Positions 6,241 to 13,007 of a stretch of 49,205 nt of DNA are shown in pieces. This DNA comes from a virus. A program made the position numbers and the translations under genes. Location of the stretch: positions 1 through 49,205 of IMG/VR virus record IMGVR_UViG_3300032213_002257; one strand, given 5' to 3'. Positions within the stretch are counted from its first letter, which is position 1, and the number at the start of each line of letters is the position of its first letter. The notes beneath the pieces were generated by a model. The model was given only the letters and a program-made list of their open reading frames with translations. It did not search any database and had not been told where the DNA came from.

Positions 6241-6870
6241 ATGATCGTCATCGAAGTGAACAAGACCATAGACCAGCTGCGCGACGCATTCAAAGAATTC
6301 CGTTCGCCGCAGGTTGCTGATGCCATGTCCAAGGCCCTGAACTCAGCTATGCTGAAAGCACGGAAAGCTGGTGCCGAGGAAATCAACAAGGTCTACAACC
6401 TTCGTGACCTCGTGGTCGCAACGTCCAAGATGCAAGGACGCAAAGCAACACCAGGCAATCTGACGGCCACACTCTACGCTGACCGCCTTGGCATCCAGCT
6501 CGCATATTTCGCACCTGCCCAAGCCATAGGGGAAAAGCGCCATATGTCCGTGGAAGTACGCAGAGGACAGCGTGAGACATTACGCAGCGCATTCTACGTG
6601 CACGCCAGAAAAGGGAAGGGCAACGAGATACAAAGCCTCTTTGCCCGTGGTGGCTACAAGGGCAGCAAATTCGAATTCCGTACCAAGCGCCTAGCGAAAT
6701 ACCCTCTGCCAGATACACCCATAGGGCTGCTGCGTACTACATCCCCACTATGCATGCTCAACGACAAGGCTGTGCGTGAGAGAATGGAAACTGTGGGCAT
6801 GCAGCACTTTGAGGACGCACTACAGCGCCAGCTCCGCAAGCTCATCAAGGGCAGGGACACAAGGGGCTAA
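6241..6870 (+). CDS. Putative prophage minor tail protein Z-like
   Basis: 209 aa from ATG 6241. The N-terminal arrangement (ADAMSKALNSAMLKARKAGAEEINKVYNL, then TSKMQGRKATPGNLTATLYADRLGIQLAYFAPA) matches the lambda Z / prophage minor tail Z pattern: a basic helical N-terminus, then beta-rich repeats with FYVHARKGKGNEIQSLFARGG. In lambda, Z is needed to complete the tail tip near the DNA end. Here it is far from the other tail genes, between the origin-like region and the methyltransferase cassette, and the tail is contractile. Its 3' end overlaps the G-rich quadruplex motif. Confidence 0.6.
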   Translation: MIVIEVNKTIDQLRDAFKEFRSPQVADAMSKALNSAMLKARKAGAEEINKVYNLRDLVVATSKMQGRKATPGNLTATLYADRLGIQLAYFAPAQAIGEKRHMSVEVRRGQRETLRSAFYVHARKGKGNEIQSLFARGGYKGSKFEFRTKRLAKYPLPDTPIGLLRTTSPLCMLNDKAVRERMETVGMQHFEDALQRQLRKLIKGRDTRG

Positions 6871-6904
6871 GGGGCAAGGGGGCAAGGCGGGGGGCACACC
6901 CCCC
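6863..6904 (+). other. G-quadruplex motif overlapping a GC hairpin at the end of gene Z
   Basis: Four G runs: 6863-6866, 6871-6874, 6878-6882 and 6889-6894, with loops of 4, 3 and 6 nt. They are near-tandem copies of AAGGGGC. The last run can alternatively pair with CCCCCC (6899-6904) across a CACA loop. The first run lies just before the stop codon of gene Z. Confidence 0.75.
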
Positions 6905-7178
6905 ATCCCGGCGCGGGTCCTTCCCAGAGATCAATATTGCGGTGGCGGGCCAGCGCAGACAAAAACTAGTGGGTCCTTTGGCGTTTTGGGTCAGTTTTTG
7001 GCCCTTCTCAGGCCGTCTAAGGCAGCATCTTTGAAGGCCCGAGACCCCATGCGCAAAAATATTTTCGTTTCAACTACGGCGCTGTTTTTCCGAGGGTTCA
7101 CTCAAAATCTCTGAAAGTTTTTTTGCTTTCTCGGTTTTTTCCCTGAAGTTTGCAAACCGAACCGCAAACCTAACCAGC
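6905..7178. other. Non-coding spacer before the modification cassette
   Basis: No credible gene. It holds pyrimidine-rich T runs (7084-7092, 7119-7127 and 7135-7141) and an inverted repeat GTTTGC (7148-7153) / GCAAAC (7164-7169) just before the ATG at 7179. GAAGTTTG at 7145-7152 is one base from TAnnTTTG and may be the promoter. Being upstream of the terminase genes, this spacer is also a reasonable place for a cos site, but I could not identify one. Confidence 0.5.
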
Positions 7179-7814
7179 ATGGAAATGGCCAAACTCAAAA
7201 TCGAATATCGCAAGAATGCGACCCTCATACCCTATGTCGGCAATGCCCGTGTGCACTCCGCCACTCAGGTGCTGCAGATTGCCAAGAGCATCCAAGAGTT
7301 TGGGTTTGTGAATCCTGTTCTGGTGGACGGGCACAACGTCATTGTTGCTGGCCATGGCCGTGTGATGGCTGCGATGCAGTTGGGCATGGATGAGGTGCCA
7401 GTCATTCAGTTGACGGGCCTCAGCCAGCGCCAGGTGCGTGCACTCATCCTTGCCGACAACAAGATTGCGAGTAACGCAGGCTGGGACATGGGCAAGTTGG
7501 CAGAGGAGATTGCCGCGCTTGCTGATGCTGAGATGCCTTTGGATGTGTTGGGATTCGATGAGCAGGAGCTCGATGCGCTGCTCAAGGATGACCTGAACAT
7601 TCTGCCTGACGCTTGGACACCTCCACACGCGGGCACGTTCACGATTGCGCCTGAGCCTCCTCCTCCACCGCCACCGCTTCCACCCGTGGAACAGGGCGAG
7701 CTGCAGCAGGTAGCACCAACCGCGCCTGAGAGTTTCAGGCAGGTGGATGAGAATATTCACACGGATCACAAGTGCCCCAAGTGCGGCTACGAGTGGTCAG
7801 GAAAGCAGCAGTGA
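7179..7814 (+). CDS. ParB-like nuclease/NTPase domain protein with proline linker and zinc-knuckle end
   Basis: 211 aa. Residues about 10-90 form a ParB/Srx domain: LIPYVGNARVHSATQVLQIAKSI, FGFVNPVLVDGHNVIVAGHGR (the GHGR box), then LADNKIASNAGWD. A low-complexity proline linker follows at about 163-169, then a C-terminal CPKCGYEW single zinc knuckle. In many phages and mobile elements this ParB domain is fused to, or adjacent to, a DNA methyltransferase; here the C5 methyltransferase gene overlaps its stop (GTGA). It may be a targeting or accessory subunit of the modification cassette, but small-terminase-like and regulatory roles are also reported for related proteins. Confidence 0.8.
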   Translation: MEMAKLKIEYRKNATLIPYVGNARVHSATQVLQIAKSIQEFGFVNPVLVDGHNVIVAGHGRVMAAMQLGMDEVPVIQLTGLSQRQVRALILADNKIASNAGWDMGKLAEEIAALADAEMPLDVLGFDEQELDALLKDDLNILPDAWTPPHAGTFTIAPEPPPPPPPLPPVEQGELQQVAPTAPESFRQVDENIHTDHKCPKCGYEWSGKQQ

Positions 7815-8857
7815 AACCCCCGTACCGTGTACCGAGCATGAAGGAAATAACCGAGACCCCGTGGAATGGATTCTGTGCTGTGAGCACATTCAGTGGCGCT
7901 GGTGGCAGCTGCACAGGCTACCGCATGGCAGGGTTTCGGGTTCTGTATGCCAACGAATTTATTGCCGAGGCGCAGCGCACGTACCGCAAAAACCACCCGA
8001 GTTCAGTCTTGGACCCGCGGGACATTCGCAAGGTAGGCGCTGAGGACATTCTGCGGGCTACGGGCAAGAGAGCAGGCGAGATTGACCTGTTCGATGGCTC
8101 GCCACCTTGCAGCTCGTTCAGCACTGCAGGCAGGCGTGAGAAACTATGGGGGCAAGAGAAGCGATACAGCGACACCACCCAGCGGACTGACGACCTGTTT
8201 TTCGAGTACATCCGATTGGTGCGCGAGCTGCAGCCGAGGACCTTCATTGCCGAGAACGTTAGTGGATTAGTGAAGGGCACGGCCAAGGGCTATTTCAAGC
8301 AAATCATTCGGATGATGAAGGACTGCGGCTACAACGTTGAGGCTCAGGTCCTCGATGCCCAGTGGCTTGGCGTACCGCAAACCCGCGAACGGGTGATCTT
8401 CTTTGGCGTGCGCAATGACCTGAACCGAGCTCCACAATTTCCGACACCCCTGCCCTACCGATACACCCTGCGTGATGCGCTGGAAGGTGTGCCCGATGGC
8501 CCCAAGAAGTTCGTCAAGGATGGGTTGCTCACGAAGTGGATGTACGAGCACACACCTGCTGGCAAGTCATTCCAATGGGCAAGCGAACACCATTTGAACA
8601 AACCAGGCGCTTGGCACAGCCATGTGCGCCTGAGCTGGGACAAACCCAGTTATACCGTTTTGCAAAGCAAGGCGCAGAGCTACCACCCTGACGAGTGCAG
8701 GCCGCTGACCATTCCCGAGGTCAAGCGCGTGTGTAGCTTTCCCGATGATTACATCCTGACCGGTAACTGGTCGCAGCAGTGGGAACGCTGCGGGCGTTCG
8801 GTACCGCCAGTGATGATGTTCCACATAGCCAAAGCCGTCGAGAGAACCCTGTCATGA
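7811..8857 (+). CDS. C5-cytosine DNA methyltransferase with Arg in motif X (possible carboxymethyltransferase)
   Basis: 348 aa from GTG 7811, coupled by GTGA. Motif I is FSGAGG (about 27-32); motif IV GSPPC has catalytic Cys100; motif VI is ENV (148-150); motif VIII is QTRERVIFFG (190-199); the target-recognition region is about 200-295; motif IX is RPLTIPEVKRVCSFPDDY; motif X is CGRSVPPVMM. Family members almost always have Asn after the motif X Gly (GNS); here codon CGT gives Arg329. That Asn lies near the transferred methyl group, and a basic residue there could hold a carboxylate. Together with the overlapping CmoA-like gene this suggests carboxy-SAM as cofactor. Ordinary methylation cannot be excluded. 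Confidence 0.9.
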   Translation: MKPPYRVPSMKEITETPWNGFCAVSTFSGAGGSCTGYRMAGFRVLYANEFIAEAQRTYRKNHPSSVLDPRDIRKVGAEDILRATGKRAGEIDLFDGSPPCSSFSTAGRREKLWGQEKRYSDTTQRTDDLFFEYIRLVRELQPRTFIAENVSGLVKGTAKGYFKQIIRMMKDCGYNVEAQVLDAQWLGVPQTRERVIFFGVRNDLNRAPQFPTPLPYRYTLRDALEGVPDGPKKFVKDGLLTKWMYEHTPAGKSFQWASEHHLNKPGAWHSHVRLSWDKPSYTVLQSKAQSYHPDECRPLTIPEVKRVCSFPDDYILTGNWSQQWERCGRSVPPVMMFHIAKAVERTLS

Positions 8858-9516
8858 AGATTCCGAACAACTGGACGTTTGAGAGCACCGAGCTGGCGCG
8901 CAACTTTGACCGCCACGTGCGGGAGCAGCTGCCTTGGTACGACATGGCAACAGGAGCAGTGACCCATATCGCGCGGCACTATGTTCCTGACGGCGGGCTC
9001 GTGTACGACATAGGTGCAAGCACGGGCAATATTGGCCGAGCAATGGCGGGCGTAATCGAGACCCGCGGTGCGCTGCTTATCAGCATCGAACGCAGCGTGG
9101 AGATGGCGGAGCGCTTTTCCGCACCTGGCAAATTGGTGCTGGGCAATGCTTGCGTGTACCCGTTCGATGATTTCGATTTCGCGGTGCTGTTCCTAACCCT
9201 GCAGTTCATGACGCCGCTGCAGCGCAAGGGACTGACCACGAGGCTGTGGAAGCTCCTCAAGCCAGGCGGTGCCATTGTCATCGTTGACAAGGTTGAGATG
9301 GGTGGCGGCTACGTGCAGACGGTGATGCAGCGCATGACCACTGCAGGCAAGCTGTCCACGGGCACACCCGCTGACCAGATTGTGGCCAAGGAGCTCTCTC
9401 TGGCAGGTGTGCAGCGTCCGCTGTCGGATGGGTTTGTTCGCAAGAGTTTTCAGACCGCAACCGAGTTTTTTCGGTTCGGTGAATTTGTTGGGTATCTAAT
9501 CGCAAAGTATGAGTGA
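8854..9516 (+). CDS. CmoA-like SAM-dependent enzyme (candidate carboxy-SAM synthase)
   Basis: 220 aa, ATG 8854 in an ATGA overlap with the C5 methyltransferase. From memory of E. coli CmoA, several blocks align: NWTF with DWTF near the start; PWY (Tyr29) with PGY (Tyr39), both exactly 21 residues before the motif I YD; VYDIGASTG (50-58) with VYDLGCSLG; LTLQFMTPLQR with FTLQFLEPSER; KPGGA; and a C-terminal FFRFGEFVGYLIAK with FQCFNFGSLVALK. CmoA makes carboxy-S-adenosylmethionine from SAM and prephenate, normally for tRNA uridine-34. CmoA Arg199, which contacts the carboxylate from the partner subunit, is not clearly matched (Glu180 or Lys179 region). No CmoB is present in the genome. Confidence 0.75.
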   Translation: MKIPNNWTFESTELARNFDRHVREQLPWYDMATGAVTHIARHYVPDGGLVYDIGASTGNIGRAMAGVIETRGALLISIERSVEMAERFSAPGKLVLGNACVYPFDDFDFAVLFLTLQFMTPLQRKGLTTRLWKLLKPGGAIVIVDKVEMGGGYVQTVMQRMTTAGKLSTGTPADQIVAKELSLAGVQRPLSDGFVRKSFQTATEFFRFGEFVGYLIAKYE

Positions 9517-10051
9517 GTTGATTTCAGTAAGAGAGTTTGCACGTGGCATCGGTTGCAGCGATGTAGCTGTTCACAAGGCAATAAAGACAGGCAAGATAGT
9601 CAGGGGGTATGTCAAGCGTGACGGTCTCCCTGGCAAGATTGATCCAGTAATTGCATCACAGGAATGGGGCAAGCACTTTGACCCGTCCTATGACCGCAAC
9701 CCGAATATCAGAAGCAATTTCGGTGGTGGGGCAGCTCCGCCACCAAGCGATGAAAGGACAACCAAGAGCCTCGCTGAGATTAAGCGGCTCACCGCTGAGG
9801 TGCGCCTGCAGGCTGAGGCAATCGAGCTCAAGCGCAAAAAGGGCGACCTTGTAGACAAAAAAGCCGTTTACACGGCGCTGTTCGCCATGGGCCGCGAGCT
9901 CAAGAACAACATTATGAATATACCGGACAGGTATATTGACGCCATACTGGCAGCACCAACACGAAACGACGCACACACGGTCCTCAACAATGCTTTGATT
10001 GAGGCGCTGGAAACTATGACCGAGATGCAAAACCGAGAAATTACAACCTAA
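9509..10051 (+). CDS. terS: Terminase small subunit, Nu1-like
   Basis: 180 aa, overlapping the CmoA-like gene by 8 bases. An N-terminal winged-helix (ISVREFARGIGCSDVAVHKAIKTGKI) is followed by a Gly/Pro-rich linker (FGGGAAPPPSDERTT) and a helical block (AEIKRLTAEVRLQAEAIELKRKKGDLVD) typical of Nu1-like small terminases, then MGRELKNNIMNIPDRY. It recognises the packaging site and recruits the large subunit. The large subunit lies at 10476, with ssb between. Confidence 0.8.
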   Translation: MSELISVREFARGIGCSDVAVHKAIKTGKIVRGYVKRDGLPGKIDPVIASQEWGKHFDPSYDRNPNIRSNFGGGAAPPPSDERTTKSLAEIKRLTAEVRLQAEAIELKRKKGDLVDKKAVYTALFAMGRELKNNIMNIPDRYIDAILAAPTRNDAHTVLNNALIEALETMTEMQNREITT

Positions 10052-10056
10052 AAAAT

Positions 10057-10476
10057 ATGTTCAACCAAGTAACTTTAGTTGGCCGCATCGGCCAGAAACC
10101 AACTGCCAAGACCACGGGCAACGCAAGCGTGTCCAATTTCGGACTGGCAACCTCACGCAGCTACAAGGACCCACAGGGTAACTGGAAAGAGGACACCCAG
10201 TGGCACACCATCACCTGCTGGAAAGAGCTGGCGGATAAGTCTGCAACCTTTGACAAGGGTGACCTTGTGATGGTTCTGGGCGAGCTCCGATATCGCAAGT
10301 ACCAAGCGCAGGACGGCACCGAAAAGCAGTTGACTGAGATTGTGGCCACCAAGCTGCAGCGCATCAGCAAAAGCGGTGGACCAACACAGACCGCAGCAGA
10401 TCCGACCCAAAACACAGCGACCAACGCAGACCCGTTCGCTGACATCCCAAGCGGGAACGACGACGTGCCATTCTAA
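10057..10476 (+). CDS. ssb: Single-stranded DNA-binding protein
   Basis: 139 aa. An OB-fold SSB opening (MFNQVTLVGRIGQKP), then FGLATSRSYKD, QWHTITCWKELAD and GDLVMVLGELRYRKYQ cover residues 1-107. A disordered Gln/Asn/Thr-rich linker leads to an acidic tip ending DDVPF, the partner-binding tail of bacterial SSBs. It coats single-stranded DNA in replication and RecT recombination. The position between the two terminase genes is odd, since the replication genes are 29 kb away; it would be expressed with the packaging genes. Its last base is the first base of the terL ATG. Confidence 0.93.
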   Translation: MFNQVTLVGRIGQKPTAKTTGNASVSNFGLATSRSYKDPQGNWKEDTQWHTITCWKELADKSATFDKGDLVMVLGELRYRKYQAQDGTEKQLTEIVATKLQRISKSGGPTQTAADPTQNTATNADPFADIPSGNDDVPF

Positions 10477-12335
10477 TGCTCGAGCTCACTGACATATCGC
10501 TACTGCAGGGCTTTCTGGACGGCATCCGTCCTGAACGCCTCATCACGGTGAGTGAGTGGGCAGACAGTTATCGCTACCTGGCACCGGAGGCATCAGCCGA
10601 GCCGGGCAGGTGGCGAACTGACCGCACCCCGTACCTGCGCGAGATTCAGGACCGCCTGAGCTCCTCAGACCCCTGCCAAGAGGTGGTGGTGATGAAGGGC
10701 GCACAGCTGGGGTTCACTGAGTGCGGGAACAACTGGACGGGCTACGTGATGGACGTGTCACCCGGACCGATGCTGATGGTGATGCCGACCGATGGCACGG
10801 TGAAGCGAAACAGCAAAATCCGTATTGCGCCGATGATCGAGAGCACACCGCGTCTGCGCGACAAGGTGGCCACGGCCAAGAGCCGCGACGGCGACAACAC
10901 CACGTTCTCAAAATCATTCCCTGGTGGCGTGCTCATCATGACGGGTGCCAACTCAGCAGTTGGCCTCCGTTCCATGCCAGCTCGTTTTCTGTTCCTCGAT
11001 GAGGTGGACGGATATCCGAACGACCTCGATGGCGAGGGTTCACCGATTGACCTTGCCAAGGCGAGGACGCGCACGTTCGCCAAGAAAAAGGTGTTCATGA
11101 TTTCGACCCCGACCATTGACGGGGCAAGCGCAATTCAGACCGAGTTCGAGGACACGGACCAGCGCTATTTTCACGTGCCCTGCCCTCACTGTGGCGGCAT
11201 GCAAGATTTGAAGTTCGCCAACCTCAAGTGGACGGACAACGACCCGACCACAGCGCAGTACCAGTGCGAGCACTGCTCAGAGCTGATTGACGAACGGCAC
11301 AAGGGCAGGATGCTGGCGCAAGGCGAGTGGATAGTTACCGCACCCGACAACGCGAGCCCTCGCCGCTATGGCTACCACTTGAACTCACTGTACAGCCCAT
11401 TGGGTTGGTACAGCTGGGTGGATGCTGCGCGCGAGTTCCTCGACGCGAACAAATCCAACGACACGAACAAGATGAAAACGTTCGTGAACACCGTGTTGGG
11501 TGAGTGCTACGTCGAGAAGGGCGAGGCCCCTGCGTGGGAGAACCTATACAACCGCCGTGAAACATACAGCACCAACAAGCCACCCAAGGACGTGGTATTC
11601 ATGACCGCAGGGGTGGACGTTCAAAAGGACCGCCTCGAGGTTGAGATTGTCGGCTGGTGCCGCGGCAAGCGCACGTACTCAATCGACTACCGCGTGATCA
11701 TTGGCGAGACCACCACCAAAGCACCTTGGGACAAGTTGGCCGAGATTATTGGCGAGACATGGGAACGCGAAGACGGAGCTCCACTCCGCCTGAACCTGAT
11801 GGCCGTCGATACCGGTTACAATACGAGCTACGTGTACGAGTTCTGCAGGCGCTTCGACTACACCAAGGTAATTCCCGTGAAGGGTTCAGACAGCCTCGGT
11901 GTGATTGTGGCCAACCCTAAAGCGGTGGACACGAGCCGAGGCGGTAAGAAAATCGGACGCATGAAGATTTGGCAGGCAGGTGTATCTGTGGCCAAGTCTG
12001 AGTTGTACGGTTTCCTGAAAGCCGAAAAGGCCGAGGATGGCACAGCTCCTGACGGTTACTGCCATTTTCCGCAGTATGCTCAGGAATATTTCCGAGGCAT
12101 CACGGGCGAGCAACTCCAATTCAAGCTCGTTCGCGGGTTCAAAAAATACGAGTGGGTGAAAAAGTACGAACGCAACGAGCCGTTGGACTGCAGGGTGTAT
12201 GCCCGTATAGCCGCGGCTGTTCTCGGAATGGACCGCTGGAACGCAACGCAATGGGATGCCATGGACTTGGCAGGCCCAACTAAACCCAAAGAAACCAAAC
12301 CAAAGCGCCGCCAAGGGGGCAGCTTCTGGGACTAA
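10476..12335 (+). CDS. terL: Terminase large subunit, lambda gpA type
   Basis: 619 aa. The opening RLITVSEWADSYRYLAPEASAEPGRW is the GpA signature. Walker A-like MKGAQLGFTE (73-82), Walker B FLFLDE (171-176), a zinc-binding pair CPHC (236-239) and CEHC (264-267), and the nuclease entry DVQKDRLEVEIVGW (about 369-382) appear in the usual order. It cuts concatemers and drives DNA into the prohead with ATP. GpA-type terminases generally cut at cos sites, so cohesive ends are likely. Length is typical for the family. Confidence 0.95.
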   Translation: MLELTDISLLQGFLDGIRPERLITVSEWADSYRYLAPEASAEPGRWRTDRTPYLREIQDRLSSSDPCQEVVVMKGAQLGFTECGNNWTGYVMDVSPGPMLMVMPTDGTVKRNSKIRIAPMIESTPRLRDKVATAKSRDGDNTTFSKSFPGGVLIMTGANSAVGLRSMPARFLFLDEVDGYPNDLDGEGSPIDLAKARTRTFAKKKVFMISTPTIDGASAIQTEFEDTDQRYFHVPCPHCGGMQDLKFANLKWTDNDPTTAQYQCEHCSELIDERHKGRMLAQGEWIVTAPDNASPRRYGYHLNSLYSPLGWYSWVDAAREFLDANKSNDTNKMKTFVNTVLGECYVEKGEAPAWENLYNRRETYSTNKPPKDVVFMTAGVDVQKDRLEVEIVGWCRGKRTYSIDYRVIIGETTTKAPWDKLAEIIGETWEREDGAPLRLNLMAVDTGYNTSYVYEFCRRFDYTKVIPVKGSDSLGVIVANPKAVDTSRGGKKIGRMKIWQAGVSVAKSELYGFLKAEKAEDGTAPDGYCHFPQYAQEYFRGITGEQLQFKLVRGFKKYEWVKKYERNEPLDCRVYARIAAAVLGMDRWNATQWDAMDLAGPTKPKETKPKRRQGGSFWD

Positions 12336-12345
12336 TACCAAACCT

Positions 12346-12558
12346 ATGAGCAAAGAAAATCCGTATGAAGTTCCGCCTGGCTATAAAGGCTTTTGGCTGA
12401 ACAAAGTGACATTCATTGTCGTGAAGGAATCGGCCAACGAGGCTGACGTTCGCGAACGTTTCAAAAACCGAAAAGGCCCGAGCTGGGAGTTGGGCTACAT
12501 TGAGCAATATCATGCCTCGCCAAATAAGCCTCACATCAGGATTCGTAGAGCTGACTGA
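12346..12558 (+). CDS. Small hypothetical protein
   Basis: 70 aa from ATG 12346, 10 bases after terL. Rich in Pro, Tyr and basic residues (MSKENPYEVPPGYKGFWLNKVTFIVVKES...). The 3' end overlaps the next gene by 47 bases in a different frame. No family recognised; by position it may belong to head assembly. Confidence 0.6.
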   Translation: MSKENPYEVPPGYKGFWLNKVTFIVVKESANEADVRERFKNRKGPSWELGYIEQYHASPNKPHIRIRRAD

Positions 12559-12778
12559 CGGCAAGACCAAGCGGTTGGTCAAGTTCGAGGGCGCGCTTGT
12601 CATAGGCAATACGGTTTCCGAGGTAAGGCGTGAGTTCAAGTGGTCAAAAACCTTTTTGGGTGCGAAATTTGCCAAGGAACGGAAGCGGGCGGAAGAGTTG
12701 GAAGCTGCGGGCAAAGTAGTGCTGCGTGAAATCAGAATTGACAAGCAGCTAGGTCCGACATTTGTAGATTCAAATTAA
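12512..12778 (+). CDS. Small hypothetical protein in the head region
   Basis: 88 aa from ATG 12512; a TTG at 12500 is possible. It overlaps the previous gene by 47 bases. Beta-type N-terminal half (SGFVELTDGKTKRLVKFEGALVIG), then a basic helix (KFAKERKRAEELEAAGKV). No cysteines or membrane segments. Its end lies inside the promoter region of the gpW-like gene. Function unknown. Confidence 0.6.
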   Translation: MPRQISLTSGFVELTDGKTKRLVKFEGALVIGNTVSEVRREFKWSKTFLGAKFAKERKRAEELEAAGKVVLREIRIDKQLGPTFVDSN

Positions 12779-12791
12779 TTGCATAGATTTG
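12761..12791 (+). promoter_or_regulatory. Internal promoter before the gpW-like and portal genes
   Basis: TTTG 12761-12764, 19-bp spacer, TAGATTTG 12784-12791. The ATG at 12796 is only four bases further on, so the transcript should begin at or next to the start codon. Confidence 0.75.
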
Positions 12792-12795
12792 CCCC

Positions 12796-13002
12796 ATGGC
12801 CTCATACACGCAGGAACAACTATCGGCACTCGAGGCCGCAGTGGCTCAGGGAGTGCTCACTGTCGAATATGGCGACAAGAAAGTGACCTACCGCAGCCTG
12901 AATGAGATGCTTCGCCTCATCGACATGATGCGCAAGGACATCGGGGTTTCATCCAAAAACGGCGGCAAGAAATTCGCGCAATTCGACAAGGGCCTAAATT
13001 AA
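12796..13002 (+). CDS. gpW-like head-tail joining protein
   Basis: 68 aa. ASYTQEQLSALEAAVAQGVLTVEYGDKKVTYRSLNEMLRLIDMM is the typical small alpha/beta gpW layout: an N-terminal helix, a beta hairpin around VEYGDKKVTY, then a second helix. Lambda gpW seals DNA in the filled head and prepares it for tail joining. The place between terminase and portal matches lambda. A promoter box ends four bases before its ATG, so it may be translated without a leader. Confidence 0.8.
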   Translation: MASYTQEQLSALEAAVAQGVLTVEYGDKKVTYRSLNEMLRLIDMMRKDIGVSSKNGGKKFAQFDKGLN

Positions 13003-13007
13003 ACCAC

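Noticed and set aside
6905-7178. cos site
   Set aside because: Location before the terminase genes is suitable, but no staggered-cut symmetry or small-terminase binding repeats could be defended by eye.
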